A stretch of DNA of 64,000 nt from an uncultured Rhizobiaceae group bacterium (GCA_947501445.1 CANMVS010000024.1:1-64000), one strand, 5' to 3'; positions 54,480-63,908 are shown, counted from the stretch's first letter. Program-made: numbers and translations. Notes: generated from the letters alone by a model not told the origin.

Positions 54480-54852
54480 TCGGGCTGGTTCTGAGGAACG
54501 CTTTTAACCCAGGCATATAATCTGCCAAATTCGCAATCATTTTGGAATTCGTAAAAGGTGTCTCCAGCCGCCCGTTGTCAAAATAACAACTGCAGTTGAC
54601 CTGCATGACGGCCGTCGTGCTGTGTTCCTGAAGAACAATCACGAAGGCCAAATGTAATATATTAGGTTATCCACTTTCAATCCTGGATTGTGACCATAGA
54701 CATGCAACCCATGCATCGGTAGCGTCTTTTGAGTCGAATAGATGGGGACAAAATGTCAGTGATGCATATTGTGGTTGCTCTGCCAAATTCAGATGCACGC
54801 TGCGTGTCCAGTTCCATTGGCAAATGCATCAAGCGCGGCGCGAACTTTTACC
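54480..54852. other. Non-coding gap with nothing recognised
   Basis: About 370 bp, A/T-richer than neighbours. No strong open frame, hairpin or promoter was found by eye. Confidence 0.35.
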
Positions 54853-55203
54853 ATGGATGAAAAAAGCAAGGCCAAACTCAATCGTCTGCTTTGGCGTCAG
54901 CGTCTGCGCGATGTAATCCCGGCTGCCGCAATTTCTGCTGCAATGCTCGCGATTTACATGTTGTTCATTTACGATAATGGTGCCGTGGAAAAGGCAACAA
55001 CACAGGCAACAGTTCTATCCTGGTCAGTTGCCCAGACGGAAAAGGGCAGAGGGCCTTTTCTCATCTGGGTGAGACTGGAAGACGGTACAAAGGTCCTGGT
55101 GGCAGCCAACAGAAACGGTCGTACCCCAATTATCGACGACATTATTCAGATCGAGAAAGTCAAGAGCAAGCTGGGCCGTGTCAGCTATCGTTGGAACAGA
55201 TAA
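54853..55203 (+). CDS. Small membrane protein with soluble beta domain, unknown function
   Basis: 116 residues starting at MDEKSKAKLNRLLWRQRL. One membrane helix (about 21-43) is followed by a soluble beta-rich part (about 50-116, TQATVLSWSVAQTEKGRGP to KLGRVSYRWNR). The ribosome site is weak, so the start is uncertain; the frame is open for 28 more codons upstream. I do not recognise the family. Positive-inside rule places the C-terminal domain in the periplasm. Confidence 0.55.
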   Translation: MDEKSKAKLNRLLWRQRLRDVIPAAAISAAMLAIYMLFIYDNGAVEKATTQATVLSWSVAQTEKGRGPFLIWVRLEDGTKVLVAANRNGRTPIIDDIIQIEKVKSKLGRVSYRWNR

Positions 55204-55559
55204 GGTGCCGATCATTAAATTCAACAACGGGGCCGATGGACCTTATAGCGATGGTATGGTGTCCATATTATCGCCGTATATCGCCAGGGCCAGCGTATAG
55301 CACGAAGCCATCAATATTGTTGAGATTGTCGAGGCAAGTCGGGATGATTTCCCGCTGGCACCACCACCGACGAACCCATGTGTCGCAAGGCCTTGTGGGG
55401 CATTGATTATCCCGTTCCTCAACAACATACCGCACCAGGATAGATCAAAATTACCGGTTTGTTCCCGTTGCTGATTTGTAATAATTTTCAACATTGACAA
55501 ATCCGTACCAATCCACACGTTGAATAGGTTAACAGACGATCCTCGAATGGACGGATAAA
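55204..55559. other. Gap upstream of the double-glycine peptide gene
   Basis: About 355 bp with no convincing gene. A minus-strand open frame (55243-55494) has a poor ribosome site and no recognised family. No second leader-type peptide was found here. Confidence 0.4.
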
Positions 55560-55742
55560 ATGACCGATACAAAAAACACTGCACTGGCCGGGTCTGGCAA
55601 AGCGGACGAGACAAAAAAATCAGATGACCAGCGTTTGAAAACAATCACGGCAGACGAAATGGAAAAAGTCGCGGGAGGAATAGTCGCTCAACCACCCGAC
55701 GAACCCGTCCCTGAAGACCCATATGAACAGAACAGAGCATAG
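55560..55742 (+). CDS. Small peptide with double-glycine leader (bacteriocin or RiPP precursor-like)
   Basis: 60 residues. Residues 29-40 read ITADEMEKVAGG, which fits the double-glycine leader consensus at -12 (hydrophobic), -8 (Glu), -7 (hydrophobic), -4 (hydrophobic), -2 and -1 (Gly). Cleavage after Gly40 would free a 20-residue tail, IVAQPPDEPVPEDPYEQNRA, rich in Pro and acidic residues. The leader is hydrophilic and long, as in NHLP or microcin-type precursors. No peptidase-ABC exporter or modifying enzyme is in the window. A candidate terminator follows 38 bp later. The ribosome site (GGACGG) is weak. Confidence 0.6.
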   Translation: MTDTKNTALAGSGKADETKKSDDQRLKTITADEMEKVAGGIVAQPPDEPVPEDPYEQNRA

Positions 55743-55780
55743 CTTATTAAATTATGGCATCTGCAGGTGTCATCATGACG

Positions 55781-55802
55781 GCGGGCCACATGCCCCGCTT
55801 TT
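55781..55802 (+). terminator. Candidate intrinsic terminator after the peptide gene
   Basis: GCGGG (55781-55785) pairs with CCCGC (55794-55798), followed by TTTT. Short stem, but the place and the T-run fit. Confidence 0.45.
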
Positions 55803-55858
55803 GTTCGGTGTGGCACTGCTTATTGGCGTGTTACCGGCAGCGATAGCGTTCCGGTATT

Positions 55859-56332
55859 TCAATTCAGTTTTGACGGAATGATTTTCGACATTTCAGACGT
55901 CGCTCCCCATCCCAATTCCTCGTAGACCGCGCGTCCGGCAGATGTGGTGTGCAAAATGGCATATTGAAGTCCGCGTGCGCTGAATTCCTCTTCAGCAAGG
56001 TCCATCAACATACGGGCGATGCCACGCTTGCGATAGGCCTGGTCAACAAAGAGATTAAGGACATAGCCGCGACGGTCATCCTCCGGGTGCGACGGGTGGG
56101 GTGGCCAATCCAGCGCCATGAGACCAACCCCGGCAATCGGTCTGTTTTCATCGCAGGCTATGAACCCGAAATAGGTTTCATCGTGTAATCGCGGCTCCAG
56201 CCATTTGCGAAATGAGCGGTCCATCGCGGCCAATTCTGCTGCCGTGCGCTTGCCGCCATCGGTAAACATCGCAATCCGGTGGCTGCAAATCAGCTCCAGA
56301 TCATCAGGTGTGGTTTTTCGTGTCGTAATCAT
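55859..56332 (-). CDS. GNAT-family N-acetyltransferase
   Basis: 157 residues. The acetyl-CoA loop is seen in VDQAYRKRGIARML (Q/RxxGxG/A type), followed by FSARGLQYAILHTTSAGRAVYEELGW, the C-terminal GNAT half. The opening TTRKTTPDDLELICSHRIAMF is the usual first strand and helix. ATG 56332 is used; a GTG nine bases upstream is an alternative. It follows the BASS gene after 15 bases and is likely co-transcribed. Acceptor substrate unknown. Confidence 0.88.
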   Translation of the reverse strand: MITTRKTTPDDLELICSHRIAMFTDGGKRTAAELAAMDRSFRKWLEPRLHDETYFGFIACDENRPIAGVGLMALDWPPHPSHPEDDRRGYVLNLFVDQAYRKRGIARMLMDLAEEEFSARGLQYAILHTTSAGRAVYEELGWGATSEMSKIIPSKLN

Positions 56333-56347
56333 TGGCTGCACCGTGTT

Positions 56348-57370
56348 TTATTTATCCGCATCCCGGCTATCCGGCTGCTCTGGCCTGCCCATAAGCCTTG
56401 CGACAGGCTGCAACAACAAGGGGGAGAGGTAGATAGGAAACTGTGCAACTGCAAAATAGAGCCATGTCAGCTCGGGAACAGCGCCGCCTGTGCCGGCCAA
56501 CATCAAGCCCATATTGCGTTGTGACGCCATCATTCCGACAGCGAAGGCGCGCGGGGAACCAAAGGCGAGGAAAACAGCGCTTGTCGTAACCAGTAAAAGG
56601 GCAAACACAGCAAAGGCCAACGCCACCAGGCCGATCATGCGCCAGGGCCGGGCCAGGAATTCCACACCGATCTCACCCATGACGGCTGACACGAAGATAA
56701 ACAGGATGATGATGTTGACGCCGTCGATTGCGTCACGATGGTGGACAATTCTGGCGGCACCGATCAGCTTTCTCAGCAATAGCCCTACCAGTGCTGAACC
56801 TGCCAGAACCGCCAGCAGTTTAACTCCAAGGTCGACCGGCGATAGGACCAGATCCATCGACAGGAATGCGGCGAACAAGGGGGCTGACAATGGTGTCAGG
56901 GCAGTGCTGAAAACCAGCGTTGCAAGAACCAGGGTTGCGTCGAGGCCCATAAGCGCGGCAAAAGCAGGCGCGGCCATCATGGGTGAGGCGACTGCCTGCA
57001 ACATCAATCCGGTAAAAAGCGCCGGATGGGTACTGTCGACACCAAAAAATCCTGTTCCGACAGCAAACAAAAGGGGGATCGCAAAGGTGCTCCACAGTGT
57101 CGCTGCGATAACAATCTGCGGTTTGCGCACGTAGGACCGCATGGCTGTGACGTCAATGCGCAGGAAAGCAATGCAAAGAAGCCCGACAACAGCCTCGGTA
57201 ACATATGGCTTTAGCAAAGCCCCAAGGGGTGGAAGCAGAATCCCGATAAGAACCAGGGCGGCTATGGCCCGGGTTCGTTGCCTTCCAATCCAGATCAACA
57301 GTCTCATATGCGTGCCCCACAGCCCAGCAATGGCACCGACCGCGAACCTTGTCCACATCTGAAGCGACAT
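56348..57370 (-). CDS. BASS-family (bile acid:sodium symporter-like) transporter
   Basis: About 340 residues with nine to ten hydrophobic segments. LLPPLGALLKPYV, SPMMAAPAFAALMGLD and the later SQRNMGLMLAGTG match the BASS/SBF fold, with unwound Asn/Pro helices. Bacterial members move organic acids with sodium. The start is unclear: ATG 57370 is given, GTG 57403 and ATG 57307 (nearest to the core) are alternatives, none with a good ribosome site. Divergent from the operator-controlled catabolic operon. Confidence 0.75.
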   Translation of the reverse strand: MSLQMWTRFAVGAIAGLWGTHMRLLIWIGRQRTRAIAALVLIGILLPPLGALLKPYVTEAVVGLLCIAFLRIDVTAMRSYVRKPQIVIAATLWSTFAIPLLFAVGTGFFGVDSTHPALFTGLMLQAVASPMMAAPAFAALMGLDATLVLATLVFSTALTPLSAPLFAAFLSMDLVLSPVDLGVKLLAVLAGSALVGLLLRKLIGAARIVHHRDAIDGVNIIILFIFVSAVMGEIGVEFLARPWRMIGLVALAFAVFALLLVTTSAVFLAFGSPRAFAVGMMASQRNMGLMLAGTGGAVPELTWLYFAVAQFPIYLSPLLLQPVARLMGRPEQPDSRDADK

Positions 57371-57589
57371 TGTTCGGATATCTCGTCGAAACCTGTAATC
57401 CACAAGTCACACCGGCAGGGCTGATTGTTGTACATTGAGCAGCCGGGCTTCCAATGATCCATTGCGCCAGTTGTTTGATTGTCAGGATCAGCCTGATACG
57501 CGTCCCATATCGTTTGATCCGGCAAGACGTCTGATCGGTATTTGATAGGCGAATGGCCACCATTTGTTGCGCGGTGATGAGAATCCGTA

Positions 57590-57618
57590 TTGACAATTTG
57601 GAACGTTCCATTTATTGA
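57590..57618 (+). promoter_or_regulatory. Promoter of the catabolic operon
   Basis: A perfect -35 TTGACA (57590-57595) followed after 17 bases by TATTGA (57613-57618). The first operator lies inside the spacer, so repressor and RNA polymerase cannot bind together. Confidence 0.6.
57599..57610. promoter_or_regulatory. LacI-type operator 1, TGGAACGTTCCA
   Basis: Perfect 12-bp palindrome with the central CG typical of LacI-family operators, between the -35 and -10 of the promoter. An identical copy lies 34 bp downstream. Confidence 0.7.
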
Positions 57619-57632
57619 GTCTCTACGAAATA

Positions 57633-57644
57633 TGGAACGTTCCA
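57633..57644. promoter_or_regulatory. LacI-type operator 2, TGGAACGTTCCA
   Basis: Identical to operator 1. It lies just downstream of the predicted transcription start and 18 bp before the first start codon, allowing paired or tetrameric binding. The repressor gene is not in the window. Confidence 0.7.
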
Positions 57645-57661
57645 AAAACGGGAAATACACA

Positions 57662-58663
57662 ATGAAATGGGGATTGATCGGAGCCAGCACGATTGCTGCG
57701 CAGCATATGATCGGAGCGATCAGGGCGCAGGACGGCAATGATGTGGTCTGTGTCCTCAGTTCCGACGATGCCCGTGGCGTTTCATTTGCGAAGACCCATG
57801 AAATTGCGCGCTCTACAACAAGCCTTGATGCGTTGCTTGCAGATCCGGACATCTCCGCCGTCTATATCTCCACGACCAATGAAAAGCACAAGCCGCAGGC
57901 ACTGGCTGCCATTGCTGCCGGTAAACATGTCCTGTGCGAAAAGCCATTGGCGCTAAGGGTTGAAGATGCGGTTGAGATGGTTGAGGCCGCGCGGGCGCGT
58001 GGTGTCACATTTGCCACCAACCATCATCTGCGCAATGCCGGTTCGCATCTGAAGATCAAGGAATTAATTCAGTCAGGCCGCATCGGCGATGTTCAGGCGA
58101 TCCGGGTATTTCATGCGGTTTATCTTCCGGAGAATCTGCAGGGGTGGCGCATCAACAGCGCCGCTGCCGGGGGCGGGGTGATTGCGGACATTGTTGTGCA
58201 TGATGCCGATACGGTGCGGTTCCATCTGCAAGAAGACCCAATTGATGTGGTGGCGATGGAGCGTTCTGAAAGTCTCGGACAGGGCGTTGAAGATACAGTG
58301 ATGTCGCTGTGGACAATGCCATCGGGTGTGATGGTTCAGACCCATGAGGGATTTACCCTGCGCCACGCGGGCACCGGGTTTGAGGTTCACGGCACTAAGG
58401 GGTCGATTGTTGCGCGCGATGTCATGACGCAGCGACCGATTGGCGAAATTACCCTGCGTGACAGCGAAGGCAGCCAAAAAATTGAGTTTGAAACACACAA
58501 TCTGTACCAGCGATCGCTGGGACTGTTTGTTGATGCGGTGAAAGGCAACGGCGAACCTTCCGCAACGGGTATTGATGGCATCAAGTCTCTGGCTGTTGCA
58601 CAGGCCGTTAAACAGGCCGCATCCAGCGGCCAGCGTGTCCGCGTCATGTATGGGGGCGTTTGA
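57662..58663 (+). CDS. Gfo/Idh/MocA-family oxidoreductase
   Basis: 333 residues. NAD(P)-binding MKWGLIGASTIA at the N-terminus and the signature GKHVLCEKPLAL with its catalytic-type Lys, then a C-terminal beta-sheet domain containing GGVIADIVVHDADTVRF. Family members oxidise sugars, inositols or amino sugars at a ring or open-chain hydroxyl. ATG 57662 is chosen because homology begins there; the longer frame runs back through the operator. First gene of the operon; its stop overlaps the region of the CoA-transferase start. Confidence 0.9.
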   Translation: MKWGLIGASTIAAQHMIGAIRAQDGNDVVCVLSSDDARGVSFAKTHEIARSTTSLDALLADPDISAVYISTTNEKHKPQALAAIAAGKHVLCEKPLALRVEDAVEMVEAARARGVTFATNHHLRNAGSHLKIKELIQSGRIGDVQAIRVFHAVYLPENLQGWRINSAAAGGGVIADIVVHDADTVRFHLQEDPIDVVAMERSESLGQGVEDTVMSLWTMPSGVMVQTHEGFTLRHAGTGFEVHGTKGSIVARDVMTQRPIGEITLRDSEGSQKIEFETHNLYQRSLGLFVDAVKGNGEPSATGIDGIKSLAVAQAVKQAASSGQRVRVMYGGV

Positions 58664-58665
58664 TC

Positions 58666-60240
58666 ATGCCGGCACGTATCGTTGCTGCTGCACAGGCGGT
58701 TGCACAAATAGCTGATGGTGCAGTGGTCACGGTGTCATCCTCCTCGGGGCTTGGCTGTCCCGATCATGTGTTGCAGGCATTGGGTCAGCGGTTTTTGGAC
58801 GAAGGCCATCCGCGCAATCTGACCACCATCCATCCCATTGCCGCAGGCGATATGTATGGCATCAGGGGCATTGATCATATTGCCCAGGATGGGCTTCTGG
58901 CGCGGGTGATTGCCGGTTCCTACCCCAGCGGGCCGTCGAACAAGCCAATGCCGGAAATCTGGAAGATGATCGTTGAGGAGCGCATTGACGCCTATAATGT
59001 GCCTTCGGGTATTCTGTTCGACATGCACCGTGATGTTGCCGCGCGGCGGCCCGGTGTTTTGACGCAGGTCGGATTGGACACATTTGTCGATCCGCAACGC
59101 GAAGGCTGCGCGATGAATGCGCGGACCATGAAAAAACCCATCGTGCACCGCCACCAGATGAGCGGGCAGACCTGGCTGCATTTTCCCAATATTGTGCCTG
59201 ATGTGGCGATCATTCGTGCCACCACTGCCGATGAGCGCGGCAACCTGACATTTGAACATGAGGGCGCGACCCTTGGTGCACTGGATCAGGCGATTGCCGT
59301 GCGCAACCATCGCGGTCTGGTGATTGCGCAGGTCAAACGGGTAACGGCAGCGGGCTCGTTGCGTCCGCAGGATGTTCATGTGCCTGGTCATCTGATCGAT
59401 CTGGTTGTTATCGATCCGGATCAAAAGCAGACGACCGAGACCGATTATGATCCGGCCATTTCAGGCGAAGTCATGCGGCCATGGGACAGTTTCGACCATG
59501 CAGAGCACAGCATTGAAAAGATCATTGCCCGGCGCGCTGCCATGGAATTGCGCGAGGGGCAGTCTGCCAATCTCGGCTTTGGCATTTCTGCCAATGTGCC
59601 GCGCATACTGCTGGAAGAAGGCTACCCCAGATCTGTCACCTGGTCGATTGAACAGGGTGCGGTCGGCGGTGTGCCGCTCACCGGGTTTGCCTTTGGCTGT
59701 TCGTCCAATGCGGACGCTATTTTGCCATCGCCGACACAGTTTTCCTATTTTCAGGGCGGCGGCTTTGATGTGACATTTCTGTCCTTTCTCGAAGTTGATC
59801 GGGAGGGCAATGTCAATGTATCGAAACTTGCCAAAAAACCCTATCTGACCGCCGGTTGTGGCGGTTTTGTCGATATTACAGCCAATGCCCGCAAGATCGT
59901 CTTTTCGGGGTTCTTTGAAGCGGGTGCCGGGCTGGACCTGACGCAGGACGGCATTCGTGTTGCACAGCCGGGCCGGTTTCCGAAAATGGTTGACGCGGTC
60001 GAACATGTCACTTTCTCCGGTAATCGTGCCCGCGCCCTTGGCCAGGACGTGATCTATGTGACAGAGCGCTGTGTCATACGTGCGGATGCGGATGGTCTGA
60101 CCGCCGTTGAGATCATGCCGGGCATTGTTCCTGAAACGGACATTGTCGCAGCTTCTGGAGGCCGTGTGCAGGTTGCCGAAAATGCTGCAACGATGCCCGC
60201 AATGCTGCTGACGCAGGGGCCAATGGGGCTGAAACTATGA
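58666..60240 (+). CDS. Acyl-CoA:acetate-type CoA-transferase (propionate CoA-transferase/YdiF-like)
   Basis: 524 residues holding both halves of a family I CoA-transferase in one chain. The N-terminal half (about 1-270) has VVTVSSSSGLGCPDHVL; the second half (about 285-520) has NLGFGISANVPRIL and the active-site glutamate in WSIEQGAVGG. It moves CoA from one acyl-CoA to another carboxylate by a glutamyl-CoA intermediate. ATG 58666 follows GGGGG by nine bases, two bases after the previous stop. It overlaps the hydratase gene by four bases, so acyl-CoA chemistry is coupled. Confidence 0.88.
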   Translation: MPARIVAAAQAVAQIADGAVVTVSSSSGLGCPDHVLQALGQRFLDEGHPRNLTTIHPIAAGDMYGIRGIDHIAQDGLLARVIAGSYPSGPSNKPMPEIWKMIVEERIDAYNVPSGILFDMHRDVAARRPGVLTQVGLDTFVDPQREGCAMNARTMKKPIVHRHQMSGQTWLHFPNIVPDVAIIRATTADERGNLTFEHEGATLGALDQAIAVRNHRGLVIAQVKRVTAAGSLRPQDVHVPGHLIDLVVIDPDQKQTTETDYDPAISGEVMRPWDSFDHAEHSIEKIIARRAAMELREGQSANLGFGISANVPRILLEEGYPRSVTWSIEQGAVGGVPLTGFAFGCSSNADAILPSPTQFSYFQGGGFDVTFLSFLEVDREGNVNVSKLAKKPYLTAGCGGFVDITANARKIVFSGFFEAGAGLDLTQDGIRVAQPGRFPKMVDAVEHVTFSGNRARALGQDVIYVTERCVIRADADGLTAVEIMPGIVPETDIVAASGGRVQVAENAATMPAMLLTQGPMGLKL

Positions 60241-61010
60241 GTAAGGTTCATCTTGAAATCGGTGATGGCGTGGCACAGTTTCGCCTCGATAATCCGGCAA
60301 AACTGAATGCGCTGACCGCCAGCATGCTGCAGCAGCTGGATGCGCATTGCGCAGCTGTAGAGGCGCGTGAGGATATTGGCTGTGTGTTGCTGACGGCAAC
60401 AGGCGATCGTGCCTTTTGTGTCGGGGCTGATATTCACGAGTGGGCGGCGCTGACGCCGTCACAATTTGCCCGACACTGGATACGCGGTGGTCATCGGGTT
60501 TTTGACCGTATCGCCCGTCTCTCGATGCCGACCATTGCGGTTTTGAATGGCCATGCTTTCGGCGGCGGCCTGGAACTGGCGGCGGCCTGTGATCTGCGTG
60601 TCATGGCGCCACAGGCAACCATCGCCCTACCGGAAACCGGCGTTGGCATTATTCCCGGATGGTCCGGTTCACAGCGACTTTCCAGACAAATTCTGCCCGC
60701 TATGCTCAAGCAAATGGTGTTGACCGGCAAACGCCTGTCCGCAGAGCGTGCCCATTCACTGGGCTTTGCCAATGCCGTTTCGGATAGCCCGTTGGATGCG
60801 GCCAATGCCATGGCGGCAGACATATTGAGCCGGTCCCCCGAGGCCAATGAAATCGCCAAATACATGCTGTGCGCCGCCTATGACGAAGCACCCGCCGCGA
60901 TGATAGAGGCGCTTGGTGGTGCGGTTATGGCTGGCTCACAGGACAAGATTGAAGGTGTTCGGGCGTTTTCTGAAAAACGTAAGCCGAATTTCAGGAGTAA
61001 CAAGACTTGA
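60237..61010 (+). CDS. Enoyl-CoA hydratase/isomerase family protein
   Basis: 257-residue crotonase. The oxyanion-hole strands are seen in FCVGADIHEW and HAFGGGLELAAACDLR. TIALPETGVGIIPGWSGSQRL holds the Glu that acts in hydratases. Members hydrate, isomerise or cleave CoA thioesters. In this operon it would act on the product of the CoA-transferase. Its stop overlaps the TTG start of the dehydrogenase gene (TTGA). Confidence 0.9.
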   Translation: MSKVHLEIGDGVAQFRLDNPAKLNALTASMLQQLDAHCAAVEAREDIGCVLLTATGDRAFCVGADIHEWAALTPSQFARHWIRGGHRVFDRIARLSMPTIAVLNGHAFGGGLELAAACDLRVMAPQATIALPETGVGIIPGWSGSQRLSRQILPAMLKQMVLTGKRLSAERAHSLGFANAVSDSPLDAANAMAADILSRSPEANEIAKYMLCAAYDEAPAAMIEALGGAVMAGSQDKIEGVRAFSEKRKPNFRSNKT

Positions 61011-62533
61011 ACCAGCATGATCTGACATTGGTGGGGGCCATCAAACGCGAGACCGGTTCGCAGGATGTTTTTGTGGCACGGCATCTGATCGACGGCGTGT
61101 GGGTTGATGGTGCATCGGGTGAGACCTTTACCCGCCATTCCCCCGCCTGTGGCACCCAGACTGCCATTGCCGCCAAGGGCAATGAGACTGATGTTGAGGC
61201 GGCGGTGCAAGCTGCACGATTGGCCTTTGATGATGGTCGCTGGTCGCAAAAATCCGGCAGGGAACGGGCGCAACTGCTAAGCCGTGTTGCCGATCTGATC
61301 GACCGGGATCGTGAGCGGATAGCGCTTTATGAAACACTGGAAAGCGGTAAGCCGATTTCGCAGGCAAAAGCGGAAATTGAAGGCGCGGCGGATCTGTGGC
61401 GCCATGCGGGCGCTCTGGCGCGGATGATCCATGGCGATGCCCATAACGCGCTTGGCACAGATATGCTTGCCATGGTTTTGAAAGAGCCCGTTGGTGTTGT
61501 CTCGATGATTACACCGTGGAATTTTCCATTTCTGATTGTCTCGCAAAAACTTCCCTATGCGCTTGCAGCCGGGTGTTGCGCTGTCGTCAAACCATCCGAA
61601 TTGACATCGGTAACGACGGTTATTCTGGGAGAACTGTTACAGGAAGCAGGGTTGCCCGCCGGTGTTGTCAATATTGTATTGGGCTATGGGCAGCCGGTTG
61701 GCAGCCTCATGACAACGCACCCTGGTGTCGACATGGTATCCTTTACCGGATCGACAGCCACCGGCAAGGCGATTGTCGCGGCGTCATCGCAGACATTGAA
61801 GAAAGTGTCGCTGGAACTGGGCGGCAAGAACCCGCAGGCTGTCTTTGTCGATGCTGATCTGGATCAGGCTGCCGACGCGATTGTATTCGGTATTTATTTT
61901 AACGCCGGCGAATGCTGCAATTCCGGCTCCAGGATCATTGTGCATCACAGTGTTGCCGAAACATTGACAGCAAAAATAGTGGCGCTTTCAAAAAGGGTGC
62001 CCTTTGGTGACCCACTTGATCCGGCAACGAAAGTCGGGGCGATTATCTCGGCTGAGCATCAGCAAAAGATCGACAGCTATGTCGTCGCAGCGCGAGCGGC
62101 CGGTGCAACTGTCGAAATAGGCGGAAGTGCCATTGATATTGACGGTCTTGAGGGGCGGTTTTATGGGCCAACGGTTGTCTCGGGTGTTACGCCCGATATG
62201 CCCATTGCCCGCGAGGAGGTCTTCGGGCCAGTTCTTTCTGTATTGACCTTTGACACTCTGGACGAGGCGATCGAAATCGCCAATGATAGCGCCTATGGGC
62301 TTTCGGCTGGTGTGTGGAGCGACAATATTCACACCTGCCTGGAGTTTGTTCGACGCGCCGAGGCCGGTACGGTCTGGACCAATACCTGGATGGATGGATT
62401 TGCAGAGCTGCCCTTTGGCGGCGTCAAGGAAAGTGGTCTTGGATGCGAGCTTGGGCGTTTTGGAATTGAGGAATATCTGGAGACAAAAACTGTGCAAATG
62501 CGGATCGGCAAAACCCGCCAGATGTGGGTTTAA
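61007..62533 (+). CDS. NAD(P)-dependent aldehyde dehydrogenase
   Basis: 508 residues. Active-site Glu in SLELGGKNPQAV and catalytic Cys in NAGECCNSGSR, with the Asn of ITPWNFPF and the NAD-binding FTGSTATG all present. It oxidises an aldehyde to an acid. The start is TTG 61007: AGGAG at 60993-60997 is nine bases ahead and the next ATG lies well inside the conserved region. It overlaps the previous stop, so translation is coupled. It ends 56 bp before the binding-protein gene. Confidence 0.93.
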   Translation: MNQHDLTLVGAIKRETGSQDVFVARHLIDGVWVDGASGETFTRHSPACGTQTAIAAKGNETDVEAAVQAARLAFDDGRWSQKSGRERAQLLSRVADLIDRDRERIALYETLESGKPISQAKAEIEGAADLWRHAGALARMIHGDAHNALGTDMLAMVLKEPVGVVSMITPWNFPFLIVSQKLPYALAAGCCAVVKPSELTSVTTVILGELLQEAGLPAGVVNIVLGYGQPVGSLMTTHPGVDMVSFTGSTATGKAIVAASSQTLKKVSLELGGKNPQAVFVDADLDQAADAIVFGIYFNAGECCNSGSRIIVHHSVAETLTAKIVALSKRVPFGDPLDPATKVGAIISAEHQQKIDSYVVAARAAGATVEIGGSAIDIDGLEGRFYGPTVVSGVTPDMPIAREEVFGPVLSVLTFDTLDEAIEIANDSAYGLSAGVWSDNIHTCLEFVRRAEAGTVWTNTWMDGFAELPFGGVKESGLGCELGRFGIEEYLETKTVQMRIGKTRQMWV

Positions 62534-62589
62534 TAAGCCGGTCTATCGAATAATACCAATGTCTGTTTACGCGAACCCGGGAGGAAAAT

Positions 62590-63840
62590 ATGCGTAGAAT
62601 CATGAAACTTACAACCAAGACGATTGCTGCTCTTGCACTATCGACAAGCCTTGCATCCGCAGCGGATGTGGAGGTGTTGCACTGGTGGACATCCGGCGGT
62701 GAAGCGGCTGCCTTGAATGTTCTCAAGCAGGATCTTGAAGGCCAGAGCATCGGTTGGCAGGATATGCCAGTTGCCGGTGGTGGCGGTGAAGCTGCGATGA
62801 CGGTGCTGCGTGCCCGTGTAACGGCCGGCAATGCGCCAACGGCAGTTCAAATGCTGGGCTTCGACATTCAGGATTGGGCCAAACAGAATGCACTGGCCAA
62901 TTTGAACGATGTTGCCGCCAAGGAAGGCTGGGACGCCGTTGTGCCTGACGCCCTCAAGGCTTTCTCCAAGGCTGACGGAAAATGGGTGTCAGCGCCGGTC
63001 AATGTCCATTCGACAAACTGGGTCTGGGCCAACAAGGCTGTTCTTGATGCCAATGGTATCGACGTGCCAAAAACCTGGGAAGAATTTACCGCTGCACTCG
63101 ACACGCTGGCTGCTGCCGGCGTAACACCGATTGCTCATGGTGGTCAGCCCTGGCAGGACGCAACCGTGTTTGATGCTGTAGCCATGTCTGCTGGTGGCCC
63201 TGAATTCTACAAGGCAGCTTTCATCGATCTTGATGAAAAGGCTTTGGGTTCCGACACAATGAAGGAAGCCTTTGATCGCATGGCGGTCATTCGCGGCCAT
63301 GTGGATGACAATTTCTCCGGGCGTGACTGGAACCTGGCGACAGCCATGGTAATCAACGGTGAAGCCGGTTTCCAGATGATGGGTGACTGGGCCAAGGGCG
63401 AATTTGTCAATGCGGGTAAAGAACCGGGCAAGGATTTTGTCTGTTTCCGTTTCCCGGGCACCCAGGACCAGGTGACTTTCAACGCCGACCAGTTCGCCAT
63501 GTTTGACCAGGGCGGTACTGTCAGTCCCGAACAGGCAGCGCTTGCAAGTGCAATCCTGTCTCCTGAATTCCAGTCTGCCTTCAATGTTGTCAAAGGCTCG
63601 GCACCGGCACGTACGGATGTTTCCGATGCGGCTTTTGATGCCTGTGGAAAGAAGGGCATGAAGGATCTTGCTGCGGCTGCGGCTTCCGGCAATCTGTTCG
63701 GCTCCATGGCCCATGGTCACTCGGCACCCGCATCGGTGAAAAACGCCATGTATGACGTTATCACCGCTCATTTCAACGGCGAGTATGATTCCGAGACGGC
63801 CGTTGTCGAACTTGTGGATGCTGTTTCAATCGCGAAATAG
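62590..63840 (+). CDS. Periplasmic sugar-binding protein (glucose/mannose GtsA-like)
   Basis: 416 residues, signal peptide [14 protein letters not shown] with cleavage before [27 protein letters not shown] and ING(E)[13 protein letters not shown] are the landmarks of the family 1 binding proteins; the close likeness in build is to the glucose/mannose binding protein of Pseudomonas. ATG 62590 follows GGGAGGAAA. It is followed by a hairpin and the permease gene, the usual order for this transporter class. The sugar may differ from glucose, given the enzymes upstream. Confidence 0.92.
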   Translation: MRRIMKLTTKTIAALALSTSLASAADVEVLHWWTSGGEAAALNVLKQDLEGQSIGWQDMPVAGGGGEAAMTVLRARVTAGNAPTAVQMLGFDIQDWAKQNALANLNDVAAKEGWDAVVPDALKAFSKADGKWVSAPVNVHSTNWVWANKAVLDANGIDVPKTWEEFTAALDTLAAAGVTPIAHGGQPWQDATVFDAVAMSAGGPEFYKAAFIDLDEKALGSDTMKEAFDRMAVIRGHVDDNFSGRDWNLATAMVINGEAGFQMMGDWAKGEFVNAGKEPGKDFVCFRFPGTQDQVTFNADQFAMFDQGGTVSPEQAALASAILSPEFQSAFNVVKGSAPARTDVSDAAFDACGKKGMKDLAAAAASGNLFGSMAHGHSAPASVKNAMYDVITAHFNGEYDSETAVVELVDAVSIAK

Positions 63841-63849
63841 TCCACGTTC

Positions 63850-63873
63850 GGGGCGGCGCTCATTCGCCGCTCC
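63850..63873 (+). other. Intercistronic hairpin after the binding-protein gene
   Basis: GGGGCGGCG (63850-63858) pairs with CGCCGCTCC (63865-63873), nine pairs with one G-T, around CTCATT. No U-run. Probably sets the ratio between binding protein and the permease behind it. Confidence 0.6.
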
Positions 63874-63908
63874 GCTCTCTTCAGCATCTTAGTGTCGAGG
63901 ATCGCCAA

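Noticed and set aside
55243-55644. Minus-strand frame with GGGASGKS, a P-loop-like string
   Set aside because: The match is to a short loose pattern, no other nucleotide-binding motif is present, the ribosome site is poor, and it overlaps the peptide gene.
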